Origin: an uncultured Microbacteriaceae bacterium
Lineage (GTDB): Bacteria > Actinomycetota > Actinomycetes > Actinomycetales > Microbacteriaceae
Length of the DNA: 46,570 nt
NCBI GenBank assembly: GCA_903940225.1
Contig: CAJAKC010000039.1
Coordinates: 1 to 46,570 of the forward strand
Direction: 5' to 3'
Positions 27,760-36,281 of the stretch are shown here, piece after piece (within the stretch, counting starts at the first letter, position 1; every line of letters starts with the position of its first letter). The translations under genes were made by a program, and so were the position numbers. The notes under the pieces were generated by a model. It was not told where the DNA came from. It worked only from the letters and a program-made list of their open reading frames with translations, and searched no databases.

Positions 27760-27789
27760 TTGTCGCCTGTCCGCCCCGACGGGTAAACT
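27760..27789 (+). promoter_or_regulatory. Promoter for the DivIVA-like gene
   Basis: TTGTCG (27760-27765) and TAAACT (27784-27789) are separated by 18 bases, in the divergent gap between two genes, 26 bases before the ATG. A strong ribosome-binding site (gaggaga) follows. Confidence 0.6.
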
Positions 27790-27815
27790 GAAGACGCGAC
27801 CTTCGAGGAGAGATT

Positions 27816-29192
27816 ATGGCTAGTGACGGACAGTTCGCCATCACGCTGCGTGGCTACGTGCGTGAGGACGTCGACAAAGCCATAAACAACTTGCGGCGCG
27901 AGCTCATTGCCGCTAACACTGAACGCAACGAGTTGGCCGCTGAACTCGCCCGCCTCTCGGGAACCGAACAGGAACTTCCGTTAACCGAATCGGGCACACC
28001 GTCCTATGCCGTGCTCGGAACAAAACTCGAAATGGTTTTACGAACCGCCGAGGAACAAGCGACGGCGCTCGTATCCACTTCGGATGTTAACTCCCAGCGA
28101 ATTCTGACCGACGCCCGCATCGAGGCCGACCAGATTGTGTCCGATGCGACCGCCCGGGCAGACGCAATTCTTGCGTCCGCCAACGAGCGAGCGTCGTACG
28201 TAACCAACTCTGCAACAATCGACTCCGGAAACATGCTGACCATCGCGGCACGCGACATCAAGGCGATGAATGACGAAGCTGTTCGTGAAGGCGTTCGGAT
28301 TCGCGGCAGCGCCTCGACAGAAGCGGCCGAATTGCGCGCGACAACGCGACGGGAACTCGCAGAAAAGCGCGCGGCGTTTGACCGTGAAATGGCCGAGGCT
28401 CGACTCGTGATGGATAAAGAATTTCACGAGAAGCGAGCGGAAATCGCTAAACTCCTCGCCGAAGCGGACCGTGCCAAGCTCGATCTCGTAGCTGAGGTGA
28501 CTGCCCGTCGCCATGAGGAAGAACTGAAACTCCTCGAACACCACCGCGACGCCGTGGCCCAAAACGAAATGTATCTCAAGAAGGCGAACGAGGAATTCAC
28601 GGTGCTTCAGAAATCGCTGGCGTCGCTCAAGAGAGAGCACCACCGCCTCGAATCGGAAATTCTCAAGACGCGTGAACGCGTCGAGATTGCAGCGAAAGAA
28701 GATTCACGTCATCTCGTTACCGACGCCGAAGCCCGAGCGAGGAAAATTCTCGCGCGAGCGCGCTCGGAAGCCAAGTCAATCGTCGAGGACTCGGAAAAAC
28801 GTCTCCTCCACCTCCAATCTGAACGCGATGTGATTGCCGCGTATATCGGTGACCTCAACAAGCACTTTTCGTCGGCAATTCGTGCATCCAACGAACCCAA
28901 GGTCAAGCCCTCGCCCACCGCCACCGTTGTTAAGCGCGCCGCGATCCCCGCCAAACCCACACCCAAAGCTGAGCCGGCCAAGCCTGCGCCCAAAGCAACT
29001 CCCACCAAACCGGCACCCGCAAAGCCTGCGCCCAAAGCAACTCCCACCAAACCGGCACCCGCAAAGCCTGCGCCCAAAGCAACTCCCACCAAACCGGCAC
29101 CCGCAAAGCCTGCGCCCAAAGCCACGCCGGCCAAACCAGCCGGCAAACCGGCGCCCGTCAATAACCGAACACGTAAATCCTCGGGCAACTAG
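27816..29192 (+). CDS. DivIVA/Wag31-like coiled-coil protein with proline-lysine repeat tail
   Basis: A 458-residue cytosolic coiled-coil protein. The N-terminus FAITLRGYVREDVDKAINNL resembles the DivIVA lipid-binding domain consensus with a GYxxxxVD motif. From about residue 30 to 370 it is nearly all heptad-rich helix with many Ala, Glu and Arg. The tail (about 375-458) is low complexity, made of Lys-Pro-Ala-Pro repeats encoded by a 42-bp tandem repeat. DivIVA-family proteins mark negatively curved membrane, poles and septa and organise growth in actinobacteria; a role in polar or septal growth is inferred, and the canonical wag31/divIVA is expected elsewhere. The ATG at 27816 follows gaggaga. 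Its stop overlaps the GTG of the next gene (TAGTG). Confidence 0.8.
   Translation: MASDGQFAITLRGYVREDVDKAINNLRRELIAANTERNELAAELARLSGTEQELPLTESGTPSYAVLGTKLEMVLRTAEEQATALVSTSDVNSQRILTDARIEADQIVSDATARADAILASANERASYVTNSATIDSGNMLTIAARDIKAMNDEAVREGVRIRGSASTEAAELRATTRRELAEKRAAFDREMAEARLVMDKEFHEKRAEIAKLLAEADRAKLDLVAEVTARRHEEELKLLEHHRDAVAQNEMYLKKANEEFTVLQKSLASLKREHHRLESEILKTRERVEIAAKEDSRHLVTDAEARARKILARARSEAKSIVEDSEKRLLHLQSERDVIAAYIGDLNKHFSSAIRASNEPKVKPSPTATVVKRAAIPAKPTPKAEPAKPAPKATPTKPAPAKPAPKATPTKPAPAKPAPKATPTKPAPAKPAPKATPAKPAGKPAPVNNRTRKSSGN
28980..29124 (+). repeat. 42-bp tandem repeat, three perfect copies plus a partial one
   Basis: Perfect copies at 28980-29021, 29022-29063 and 29064-29105, then a partial copy to about 29124. 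Each encodes the 14-residue unit KPAPKATPTKPAPA. The base identity of the copies, not just the residues, indicates recent expansion, and copy number probably varies between strains. Confidence 0.93.
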
Positions 29193-30253
29193 TGACGATC
29201 CACGGTGCGTTCCGAATTGGCCTGCTCGGTGGACTCGGTGTTCTCACCGCGACTCTCATCGGCGGGGCTGTAATCACCCTCGGTTCCGTCATCACCTACG
29301 TTGGGTTCGCGCTGTTTCTCGCCCTCGGACTTGACCCGATTGTTCGCTACCTGGTCACGAAGGCGTTTCCGCGCTGGCTCGCCGTAGTAACCGTCGTCGT
29401 CGCCCTCCTCGGCGTGTTCGCCGGTTTCGCTCTCGCCATTGTGCCCGTGCTCGTTGAACAAATGACGCTTCTGTACAACACGATTCTCAAATTCCTGACG
29501 TCCTATGGCTCCCTCACCGAGTTGGAAACGGCTATTCAATCGATCATTCCGCTGGAATCACTCGACGTTCACGCGACGTTCCAAGGCATCATCGACTTCC
29601 TGTCGAATCCCGCCAACATCGGAAGTATCGGCGGAGGCGTGCTGTCGGTCGGTGCGGGGTTTGCCAATGCGGCGCTCGGCGCGTTTCTCACGGTGATGCT
29701 GACCATTTATTTGGTTGTGTCGCTCCCCTCCATCACCGCCGCAGCGTATTCCGTCGTTCCCGCCTCGAAGCGCGAGACATTTGTTCGGTTGGCCGAACAG
29801 GTCATCAAGGCCGTGGGCCAGTACGTGATTGGTCAGGGCTCGCAGGGTTTGACAAACGGCGTTCTCAGTTTCATCGCATTGTCACTGATCGGCGCGCAAT
29901 ACCCCGCGTTGTTCGCCATCATCGCGCTCATGTTCTCGTTAATTCCGTTGGTCGGAACAATAACGGGCTCGATCATCATCGTCCTCACGCAATTCCTGAT
30001 CGCCCCCGACAATCCGGCACTGACGTTGACCGTCGCGATCTATTACCTTGTCTACACGCAGCTCGAGGCCTATGTAATCGGTCCGATGATCATGAATCGT
30101 GCGGTCAAGGTGCCCGGTGTTGTTGTCATCATTTCAGCGCTCGCCGGCGGTGCACTCATGGGTGTGCTCGGAGCGATTGTCGCTATTCCGGTCGCCGCTT
30201 CTGTGCTGATCGTTTTCCGCGAAGTCATTATCCCCGCGCAAGAAAAACGCTAG
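29192..30253 (+). CDS. AI-2E family membrane transporter (UPF0118)
   Basis: A 353-residue membrane protein with about eight spans. The family hallmarks are present: an N-terminal pair of spans followed by FLALGLDPIVRYL, the central soluble stretch, the DxxL-like region around LIGAQYPALFAIIALMF with LIPLVGTITGS (Pro-rich re-entrant segment), and a last LGAIVAIPVAAS segment. AI-2E proteins include sodium/proton exchangers and the E. coli autoinducer-2 exporter TqsA; the substrate here is not known. The GTG start overlaps the stop of the DivIVA-like gene, so translation is coupled, and its stop overlaps that of the convergent hydrolase gene (CTAG at 30250-30253). Confidence 0.88.
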   Translation: MTIHGAFRIGLLGGLGVLTATLIGGAVITLGSVITYVGFALFLALGLDPIVRYLVTKAFPRWLAVVTVVVALLGVFAGFALAIVPVLVEQMTLLYNTILKFLTSYGSLTELETAIQSIIPLESLDVHATFQGIIDFLSNPANIGSIGGGVLSVGAGFANAALGAFLTVMLTIYLVVSLPSITAAAYSVVPASKRETFVRLAEQVIKAVGQYVIGQGSQGLTNGVLSFIALSLIGAQYPALFAIIALMFSLIPLVGTITGSIIIVLTQFLIAPDNPALTLTVAIYYLVYTQLEAYVIGPMIMNRAVKVPGVVVIISALAGGALMGVLGAIVAIPVAASVLIVFREVIIPAQEKR

Positions 30254-30960
30254 GCGACGTGCGTCGGTAACGGCAGCGCCGACGGGTTCAGCCTTCTGAC
30301 GATTTCACTGAGCACCCGATACGTCTGCTGCTCGCCGACCCACAAGTGCTTTCCGTCCTCGACCTCGACCACCTCGACGCGCGGCACGATGGCAAATTTG
30401 TCGCGAGCCTCGGCTGGCTTCAGATAATCGTCGTGCTCGGGCACCAGGGCAACAATCGGAACATCGTTTTCGTTCCACCGCGCTAAAGCCTCGGCGGACG
30501 TGCGGTGCAGCGGGGGCGACAGCAGAAGGACTCCCGCGACGCCGTGATCCACCGCGTGCTGAAGAGCCACTTCGGTTCCGAACGACCACCCGATGACCCA
30601 CGGGTTGGGCAGGCCGCGTTCGCGGATGAACGCGAGTGCGGCCTCGAAATCGAAACGTTCGTCGATGCCGTCGCCGAACTGACCCTCGGAGGTTCCCCGT
30701 GGACTCGTCACACCTCGAAAGTTGAAACGAAGTACCGCGATGTTCGCGAGTGCGGGCAATCGATTCGACGCCTTACGCAGGATGTGTGAATCCATGAAGC
30801 CGCCGGCGGTGGGCAGAGGATGAAGAAAAAGTATCGTCGCAACGGGGTGCCCCGATTCGGGGAGCGCGAGTTCCCCGACCAGGGTCAGGCCATCGGTCGT
30901 CCGGAGTTCGATGTCTTCACGGATGGCCGGAAGGACCGACATCGAACGAATCTCGTTCAT
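30250..30960 (-). CDS. Alpha/beta hydrolase
   Basis: A 236-residue cytosolic hydrolase. The strand-turn with the nucleophile is GWSFGTE (Ser126), the acid is probably Asp177 or Asp178 in PEHDDYLKP and the base His205 in DGKHLW, a complete triad. LFLHPLPTAGG gives the oxyanion-hole HPxP-type loop and FNFRGVTSP the following strand, as in dienelactone-hydrolase-like or UPF0227-like serine hydrolases. The substrate is unknown. The ATG at 30960 is chosen because it overlaps the stop of the preceding gene (ATGA); the frame extends six codons further. Last gene of the rpsB run. Confidence 0.86.
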   Translation of the reverse strand: MNEIRSMSVLPAIREDIELRTTDGLTLVGELALPESGHPVATILFLHPLPTAGGFMDSHILRKASNRLPALANIAVLRFNFRGVTSPRGTSEGQFGDGIDERFDFEAALAFIRERGLPNPWVIGWSFGTEVALQHAVDHGVAGVLLLSPPLHRTSAEALARWNENDVPIVALVPEHDDYLKPAEARDKFAIVPRVEVVEVEDGKHLWVGEQQTYRVLSEIVRRLNPSALPLPTHVA

Positions 30961-31241
30961 CGACCCGACTTCCAACACGGAATGTGCCAGTGGCGGCGGT
31001 CACGCAACGCTGCTTCTTCGCCGAAAAAACCTTCCTCGCGCCACGCCACAACGTGTGCCATCCCGATGGAAATGGGGATGACGCAACCGGGGCAGGAGTA
31101 CTCCTTCTGCGCATTCGCCGCAGGAATGTCTTGCACGATGTATCCCTCGCCACGCCGTGTCTCTACCCGGCGGCTGCCCATCGTGCGATTGAGCTCAAGT
31201 GGAACGTGCTCTTCGCGCTTCGGCTTGTTCCGGCGGGCCAT
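30957..31241 (-). CDS. Small conserved actinobacterial protein of unknown function
   Basis: A 94-residue basic protein (MARRNKPKREEHVPLELNR...). It carries a possible zinc-binding pair, CPGC in the middle, and a late histidine/cysteine patch (RRHWHIPCW) near the C-terminus, which together could bind one zinc. Close relatives in actinobacteria are often labelled ATP/GTP-binding protein without evidence. The ATG at 31241 overlaps the stop of the SLT gene (TGATG), which fixes the start; the open frame runs much further upstream but inside the SLT gene. It also overlaps the hydrolase start. A nucleic-acid-binding role is possible but not shown. Confidence 0.72.
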   Translation of the reverse strand: MARRNKPKREEHVPLELNRTMGSRRVETRRGEGYIVQDIPAANAQKEYSCPGCVIPISIGMAHVVAWREEGFFGEEAALRDRRHWHIPCWKSGR

Positions 31242-31777
31242 CAGTACCAACCCGTGTCTTCGGAATGCTTCCAGGCCCCGCACGGTGTCTTGTAACGCTG
31301 TTTGATGTAACTCAGTCCCCAGTCGATCTGCGTTTCGGGGTTCGTTTCCCAATCCGCGCCGGCCGACGACATTTTTTTGCCCGGCAGCGCCTGCGGAATT
31401 CCATATGCGCCACTGCTCTTGTTCATGGCCCGATGATTCCAGCGGGATTCCCGTGTCCACAAATCGACAAGGCACTGGAATTCGGCCTCGTCGGCACCCG
31501 CGTCTTGCAGTTGGTTCCGCGCGTATTCCTGAGCGGCCCGAACGTCTGTCGATGCGAGGAAGCCCGACTTGATCCCCCAGGCGTCTCGCTCAACCGTCAC
31601 ACCCGCACCGTCGATCGCGGTGAAGTTCTGGCCGTTTGTGCCATCCGCCGAGGACGAACCGCCCAGTGCGTTCACCGCAAACGGAGCAACCAACGGTGCG
31701 AAAACGAGGGCGGCGATTCCGACAGCTGCGGCGATCGACACCACCGAGCGTGTCCAAGCGCGCGCGGGGGTTTTCAC
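31241..31777 (-). CDS. Membrane-anchored lytic-transglycosylase-like (SLT) protein
   Basis: A 178-residue exported protein. One N-terminal hydrophobic span (about residues 11-37) acts as a signal or anchor. The C-terminal 80 residues form a small SLT/lysozyme-like domain of the aggregation-promoting-factor type: FQCLVDLWTRESRWNHRA (catalytic Glu in RES), GAYGIPQALPGKKM, and IDWGLSYIKQRYKTPCGAW. Such domains cleave the peptidoglycan glycan strand in resuscitation-promoting or cell-wall remodelling proteins. Its start overlaps the stop of the DivIVA-repeat gene at 31777 (one shared base), so the two are coupled, joining a polar-growth protein with a wall hydrolase. Confidence 0.86.
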   Translation of the reverse strand: MKTPARAWTRSVVSIAAAVGIAALVFAPLVAPFAVNALGGSSSADGTNGQNFTAIDGAGVTVERDAWGIKSGFLASTDVRAAQEYARNQLQDAGADEAEFQCLVDLWTRESRWNHRAMNKSSGAYGIPQALPGKKMSSAGADWETNPETQIDWGLSYIKQRYKTPCGAWKHSEDTGWY

Positions 31778-32313
31778 TACCGCACAGCGAGCATGACACG
31801 AACCAGCTCGTCGAGCAGGAAGTCGACTTGTGCTTCGTCATACCCACGCAGTTGGGGTCGGAACACCGTGGCTCGCACGTCGTTACGAGAAAGTTTGCCG
31901 CCCTCGGTGAAGTAATCGTGAATTCGTTGGGTGAAGGAGTCAACCTCGGCGACGCTGTAGCCATAGACGAACCAGCCGGAACGACGGAATCGGGCGCCCT
32001 TGGCGCGAGCAATCCGGTTAAGAATCTCTTGAGCGGTTGCGCGGGTTTCCGCGTTCCACGCGTCAATGCCGATTTCCGCGATGCGCGCGTCGCGTTCACG
32101 CTCGGCAAAGGTGTCCTCGAGCCGGTCGATAGCTGCATCGACCTCGGCGGGAGCGTATCCACTCGTGACGAGCGGAAACACAACGGACCGAACATTCGCG
32201 CTGGTTACGGACGTATCGCCGGATTGAAACGCTTCGCGGGCACTGGCGAGGAACGAGTCGACGACTCCCTGGTCGTAACCGAGGGACTTGGATTCTGCGA
32301 GAGGGAAAGTCAC
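31777..32313 (-). CDS. DivIVA-repeat domain protein
   Basis: A 178-residue cytosolic protein built from four copies of the GYxxxxVDxxL motif: GYDQGVVDSFL (about residue 12), GYAPAEVDAAI (about 52), GYSVAEVDSFT (about 117) and GYDEAQVDFLL (about 157). Between them lie helices (FAERERDARIAEIG). This is the DivIVA-domain-repeat family common after cdsA in Microbacteriaceae. It lacks the long coiled coil of true DivIVA, so it may bind membrane or partner proteins rather than form a scaffold. It follows cdsA by 14 bases and is coupled to the SLT gene. Confidence 0.85.
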   Translation of the reverse strand: MTFPLAESKSLGYDQGVVDSFLASAREAFQSGDTSVTSANVRSVVFPLVTSGYAPAEVDAAIDRLEDTFAERERDARIAEIGIDAWNAETRATAQEILNRIARAKGARFRRSGWFVYGYSVAEVDSFTQRIHDYFTEGGKLSRNDVRATVFRPQLRGYDEAQVDFLLDELVRVMLAVR

Positions 32314-32327
32314 CTCTCTATTGTGCC

Positions 32328-33185
32328 CTAGGAGAAGAGGATGGCGAAAACCGAAGCGACGAACATCGACGGCAAAACAGAGTCGAGCCGGTCGAGGAAT
32401 CCGCCGTGTCCGGGAATCAGTTGCGACGCGTCTTTGGTTCCCAGTTCCCGCTTGATCAGGGATTCAATGAGGTCACCGACCGTTGCAACGCCGAGGATGA
32501 TGATGCCCAAAAGGACCCCCCACCACCAATCGATGTTCACCGCGAGCGTGGCGACGAAATAGCCCGCCACTGTTGCGAAGATTGCCGAACCGACGAAACC
32601 CTCCCACGTCTTTTTCGGCGAGATCTTGGGTGCCATCGGTGTTTTCCCGAACAGCACGCCTGTGGCGAAAGCGCCGGTGTCAACGCTCGCAATGATGATC
32701 ATTGTCCCCAGGGTCCACCACTCGCCGCCGTCGCGCGCAGCCATGAGGACCGCGAACGACGCGAGGAACGGGACGTACGCGAGCGTGAACGCCGACATGA
32801 GCACGTCGCGGTCGGTGATGTCGGACCGCGACAACCAGCGCTGCAACACATGCCAGACGATGGCGAAGATGATTCCGGCGGCGAGCGTCAATACCTGACC
32901 GAGATAGCCGAAATAATACGTTGCGGGCAGCATGCCCAAAGCGGCGATGAGGACGGGAATCCTCGGGACATGACGGTTCGCGGTGCGCGAGATGGTCGCG
33001 AGTTCCCACGTTCCGAAACCAACGAAAACCCCGAGGAACAGGATGAACCACTGCTTGTCAAAAATCAGGCTAAAAATGAAGACCACACCGAGGCCGATGC
33101 CAATGGTGAGCGCAGCGAAAAGATTGCGACCCGTGCGGGCCTCCACTTTGGCGCCGGCGTCGCGAATGGCGTGGTCGATGTCCAT
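32328..33185 (-). CDS. cdsA: Phosphatidate cytidylyltransferase
   Basis: Makes CDP-diacylglycerol from phosphatidate and CTP, the branch point of phospholipid synthesis. The 285-residue protein has about eight membrane spans and the family signature near the C-terminus (SLIKRELGTKDASQ, then PGHGGFLDRLDS). The N-terminal 25 residues are hydrophilic. Its start abuts the frr stop, the usual frr-cdsA pairing. Confidence 0.95.
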   Translation of the reverse strand: MDIDHAIRDAGAKVEARTGRNLFAALTIGIGLGVVFIFSLIFDKQWFILFLGVFVGFGTWELATISRTANRHVPRIPVLIAALGMLPATYYFGYLGQVLTLAAGIIFAIVWHVLQRWLSRSDITDRDVLMSAFTLAYVPFLASFAVLMAARDGGEWWTLGTMIIIASVDTGAFATGVLFGKTPMAPKISPKKTWEGFVGSAIFATVAGYFVATLAVNIDWWWGVLLGIIILGVATVGDLIESLIKRELGTKDASQLIPGHGGFLDRLDSVLPSMFVASVFAILFS

Positions 33186-33737
33186 CTAGACCTCGAGAAG
33201 CTCGGCTTCCTTCTTCTTCAGCGCTTCATCCAGAGCCTCGATGTGCTGTTTCGTGAGGTGCTCAATTTCCTTCTCCGCACGCGAAACCTCATCTTCGGAG
33301 GTATCTTTCAGCGCTTCGATGTCCGAAATCCCTTTGCGACGGATGTTGCGGATCGCAACGCGACCGTCCTCGGCCTTCGCCTTCACAATCTTGACGTATT
33401 CCTTGCGTCGTTCCTCGGTCAGCTCCGGCATCGTCACACGGATGATGTCGCCGTCGTTCGTGGGGGTCGCCCCGAGGTTGGGGAAGTTGACAATCGCTTT
33501 TTCGATTTCCTTGAGTGCACCCTTGTCGTAGGGCTGGATGACGAGAGTTCGAGCCTCAGGGTTTTGCAAACCGGCAAGTTGTGCGAGCGGGGTCGGGGTT
33601 CCGTAGTAATCGACCAAGATTTTTTGGAACAGCGCGGGGTTCGCGCGTCCCGTGCGCACCGTCTGGAAGTCATCCTTGATGACGTCCACGGCCTTGTTCA
33701 TTTTTTCCGTTACTTCGGCAATGGTTTCGACAATCAC
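33186..33737 (-). CDS. frr: Ribosome recycling factor
   Basis: Splits post-termination ribosomes together with EF-G. The 183-residue protein matches the family from [20 protein letters not shown] through [13 protein letters not shown] to a C-terminal coiled helix. Length is standard. It starts 33 bases after the EamA gene stop, and in most bacteria it directly follows pyrH; here a transporter gene intervenes. Confidence 0.97.
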   Translation of the reverse strand: MIVETIAEVTEKMNKAVDVIKDDFQTVRTGRANPALFQKILVDYYGTPTPLAQLAGLQNPEARTLVIQPYDKGALKEIEKAIVNFPNLGATPTNDGDIIRVTMPELTEERRKEYVKIVKAKAEDGRVAIRNIRRKGISDIEALKDTSEDEVSRAEKEIEHLTKQHIEALDEALKKKEAELLEV

Positions 33738-33770
33738 GGGGTCCTCCTCGGTTTTCCTTGAGTCTATCCG

Positions 33771-34721
33771 TCAACCGACCGCGAGCAGAGCGACTCCCGA
33801 CACGACAACAACGGAACCGATGACGCGTTGAACGACGTGTTTCTCGCCAAAGAACAGCGCGCCACCCAGTGCGACGAGAACCACAGAGACCTCGCGGGCC
33901 GGGGCAACGAGCGAGACCGAACTGAGTTGAATCGCCGTCAATGCGAGCATGTACGACATCGGGGCGAGGACACCGATGAGGCCGATTACCCAGGGGTGTG
34001 CTCTGAGAGACGCGACAACCCGCTTCGTGCGCATGGCGAGGGGGGTCATGAAGAGCGCTTGCGCGACGAGTGCCATCCAGTAATACCCGACGGGCGGCAA
34101 ACCGAGGGTTCCGACCGCCCAACCATCCCACAGGGTGAAACAGGCGATGTAAAAGCCAACCGAAAGGCCGTAAATCACGGAAATCAGACGTGCACGTCCC
34201 GAGCCGCGGATGCCGGCGGTTGAAATGATGGCGATGCCCGTAACGACCACAGCGACGCCGAGGAGAGCGACGGTGCTTGGACGTTCTCCCAGAATCAGAA
34301 TGGCGCCGATCACCGACAGTGTCGGGCCGGTCCCCCGCGCCATCGGATACACGAGCGAGACGTCCCCCGAGCGATAGGCGTTTTGCAGGAGCGAGAAATA
34401 GATGACCTCGAAAATGCCGCACACGCAAGCGAGGCCGACCCAGTGCCATTCGAACTTTGCGGAGACAAGCGACGTGATGCCGAGCGGCGCGAGTGCGACG
34501 GCTCCGACGATGAATGTCCACCAGAGAAGGTCGTACGTGGTGTGACCGACCCGCTTGAGAAGCAGATTCCACGACGCATGCGCAACGGCCCCCAGAGCGA
34601 TGAGGCCGAGAACGACTGGACTAATTGCTGACGACCGTTCCGATGTTCTCGCCCAGAATCGCCCGAGTGATGTTGCCGCCCGGTTCCATCCCGAACACGC
34701 GCATCGGAAGGTTGTTGTCAC
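33771..34721 (-). CDS. EamA/DMT-family transporter
   Basis: A drug/metabolite transporter-type protein with about ten spans in two EamA halves. Visible are [21 protein letters not shown] in the first half and [20 protein letters not shown], the latter typical of the end of EamA repeat 1. The family exports or imports small metabolites; the substrate is unknown. The start is a problem. Homology is expected to begin near [11 protein letters not shown] (about 34610), but no ATG, GTG or TTG lies between there and the GTG at 34721, which is inside pyrH by about 100 bases. An ATT at 34625, overlapping the pyrH stop, could be a non-standard start. The coordinates given use the GTG and may include about 32 untranslated codons. 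It sits between pyrH and frr, normally neighbours. Confidence 0.75.
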   Translation of the reverse strand: MTTTFRCACSGWNRAATSLGRFWARTSERSSAISPVVLGLIALGAVAHASWNLLLKRVGHTTYDLLWWTFIVGAVALAPLGITSLVSAKFEWHWVGLACVCGIFEVIYFSLLQNAYRSGDVSLVYPMARGTGPTLSVIGAILILGERPSTVALLGVAVVVTGIAIISTAGIRGSGRARLISVIYGLSVGFYIACFTLWDGWAVGTLGLPPVGYYWMALVAQALFMTPLAMRTKRVVASLRAHPWVIGLIGVLAPMSYMLALTAIQLSSVSLVAPAREVSVVLVALGGALFFGEKHVVQRVIGSVVVVSGVALLAVG

Positions 34722-35325
34722 GACACAGTGCGAATGCCGTCGCGTCGATCACCTTGAGCCCCTTTTCGAGAGCCTCCGAATAGGTGACGGTGTCGAGGAG
34801 CACGGCGTGGGAATTCTTTTTCGGGTCATCATCGTAAATGCCGTCCACGCCGTTCTTGGCGACGAGAACCTCCGTCGCGCCGATCTCCAGTGCGCGTTGA
34901 GCGGACACCGTGTCGGTGGAGAAGTACGGAAGGCCCGCCCCCGCTCCGAAGATGACGACACGACCCTTTTCGAGGTGGCGGATCGCCCGCAGCGGGATGT
35001 AGGGCTCGGCCACCTGGGTCATCTCGATTGCCGACTGCACACGCACCGGCTGACCCGCTTGCTCAAGAAAGTCCTGCAGTGCGAGGGCGTTCATCATCGT
35101 GCCCAGCATGCCCATGTAGTCAGCGCGTGAGCGGTCCATGCCGCGTTGGCTCAATTCGGCGCCGCGGAAAAAGTTACCGCCACCGACGACGATGGCGACC
35201 TGCACGTCCTTCGCCGCATCGGCAATTTCACGAGCGATGGCGCTGACGATGTCGGGGTTGACCCCGAGGGTTCCTCCGCCAAACGCTTCACCGGACAGTT
35301 TCAGAAGGACGCGGCGCGTAGTCAT
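34621..35325 (-). CDS. pyrH: Uridylate kinase
   Basis: Phosphorylates UMP to UDP. The 234-residue protein has the bacterial amino-acid-kinase fold: [12 protein letters not shown] at the start, VGGGNFFRG (phosphate-binding glycines), [17 protein letters not shown], and [10 protein letters not shown]. Bacterial PyrH is a hexamer unrelated to eukaryotic UMP/CMP kinases. It follows tsf by 95 bases that contain a terminator-like hairpin, so it may have its own promoter or be read through. Confidence 0.97.
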   Translation of the reverse strand: MTTRRVLLKLSGEAFGGGTLGVNPDIVSAIAREIADAAKDVQVAIVVGGGNFFRGAELSQRGMDRSRADYMGMLGTMMNALALQDFLEQAGQPVRVQSAIEMTQVAEPYIPLRAIRHLEKGRVVIFGAGAGLPYFSTDTVSAQRALEIGATEVLVAKNGVDGIYDDDPKKNSHAVLLDTVTYSEALEKGLKVIDATAFALCRDNNLPMRVFGMEPGGNITRAILGENIGTVVSN

Positions 35326-35378
35326 GGAACCTCACTTTCGAGTTCCAGAGTACCGAGAAACCGCGGGAAACAGTGAAG

Positions 35379-35405
35379 GGCGGCTCGCGTGTAGCGAACC
35401 GCCCC
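35379..35405 (-). terminator. Terminator-like hairpin after tsf
   Basis: Arms 35379-35389 and 35395-35405 pair over 11 base pairs on the minus strand (one G-U) with a five-base loop. It lies 16 bases after the tsf stop. The downstream bases (ttcactgtttccc) hold only short T runs, so it may weaken rather than end transcription into pyrH. Confidence 0.6.
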
Positions 35406-35420
35406 TCAGCTTCAGATTTT

Positions 35421-36248
35421 TTAGGCGCCGACCTTGAAACGAACAAAGCCGCTGACGGCGAGTCCGGCTTGGTCAAGAACCTGCTGCACGGTCAACTTGT
35501 TGTCGCGCGCGTAATCCTGCTCGAGCAGGGCAACCTGCTTGAAGAATCCGCCGAGGCGACCTTCAACAATCTTGGGCAGAGCAGCATCGGGCTTGCCTTC
35601 ACCGCGAGAAATTTCCTCGACGATACGACGCTCGTTGTCGACCTCCGACTGGGGAACGTCGGACTTGGCGAGGTACTGGGGGTCGGCGAACGAGATGTGC
35701 TGCGCGATTGCGCGAGCCGTCTCGTCATCCGAACCCGTGTACGCAACGACCACGCCGACCTGCGGAGGAAGATCCTTCGAGGTGCGGTGGAGGTAAACGG
35801 CGAACTTGTCACCGGCAACCTTGGCCACGCGGCGAAGTTCAACCTTCTCGCCGATGATCGCGGCGTCGTCCGAAATGCGGTCGGCGACAGACTGTGAGCC
35901 AACCGAAGCGGCGAGGGCCGCGTCGAGTGAATCGGCGCCTGCAGCAGCAATCGCATCGGCGACGACCTCAGCGAGGGCGATGAACTTCTCGTTTTTGGCG
36001 ACGAAGTCGGTCTCGCACGCGAGCTCGATGAGGTACACCGCTCCAGCGGTCTCCTTCGCGACAACGAGCCCCTCACTGGTGGAACGGTCGGCACGCTTCG
36101 CGTTGCCTTTCGCCCCCTTGAGTCGGAGAATTTCGACTGCCTTCTCCATGTCACCGTCCGCCTCAACGAGCGCGTTCTTGGTGTCGATCATTCCGGTGCC
36201 GAGGCGCTCACGGAGCACCTTGACATCCTCAAGCGAGAAATTTGCCAT
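35421..36248 (-). CDS. tsf: Elongation factor Ts
   Basis: Guanine-nucleotide exchange factor for EF-Tu. The 275-residue protein starts with a UBA-like domain (DVKVLRERLGTGMIDTKNALVEA) and contains the EF-Tu-contacting ETDFVAKNEKF motif (the conserved TDFVA). The ATG at 36248 follows rpsB by 33 bases. Usual rpsB-tsf pairing; the hairpin at 35379-35405 lies after it. Confidence 0.97.
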   Translation of the reverse strand: MANFSLEDVKVLRERLGTGMIDTKNALVEADGDMEKAVEILRLKGAKGNAKRADRSTSEGLVVAKETAGAVYLIELACETDFVAKNEKFIALAEVVADAIAAAGADSLDAALAASVGSQSVADRISDDAAIIGEKVELRRVAKVAGDKFAVYLHRTSKDLPPQVGVVVAYTGSDDETARAIAQHISFADPQYLAKSDVPQSEVDNERRIVEEISRGEGKPDAALPKIVEGRLGGFFKQVALLEQDYARDNKLTVQQVLDQAGLAVSGFVRFKVGA

Positions 36249-36281
36249 GAGTGATTACTTTCGTGATTGGTGTGGTTAGTT

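Noticed and set aside
28980-29124. Tandem repeat as a CRISPR array
   Set aside because: Units are contiguous without spacers, in frame, and encode a Lys-Pro-Ala repeat in a coiled-coil protein.
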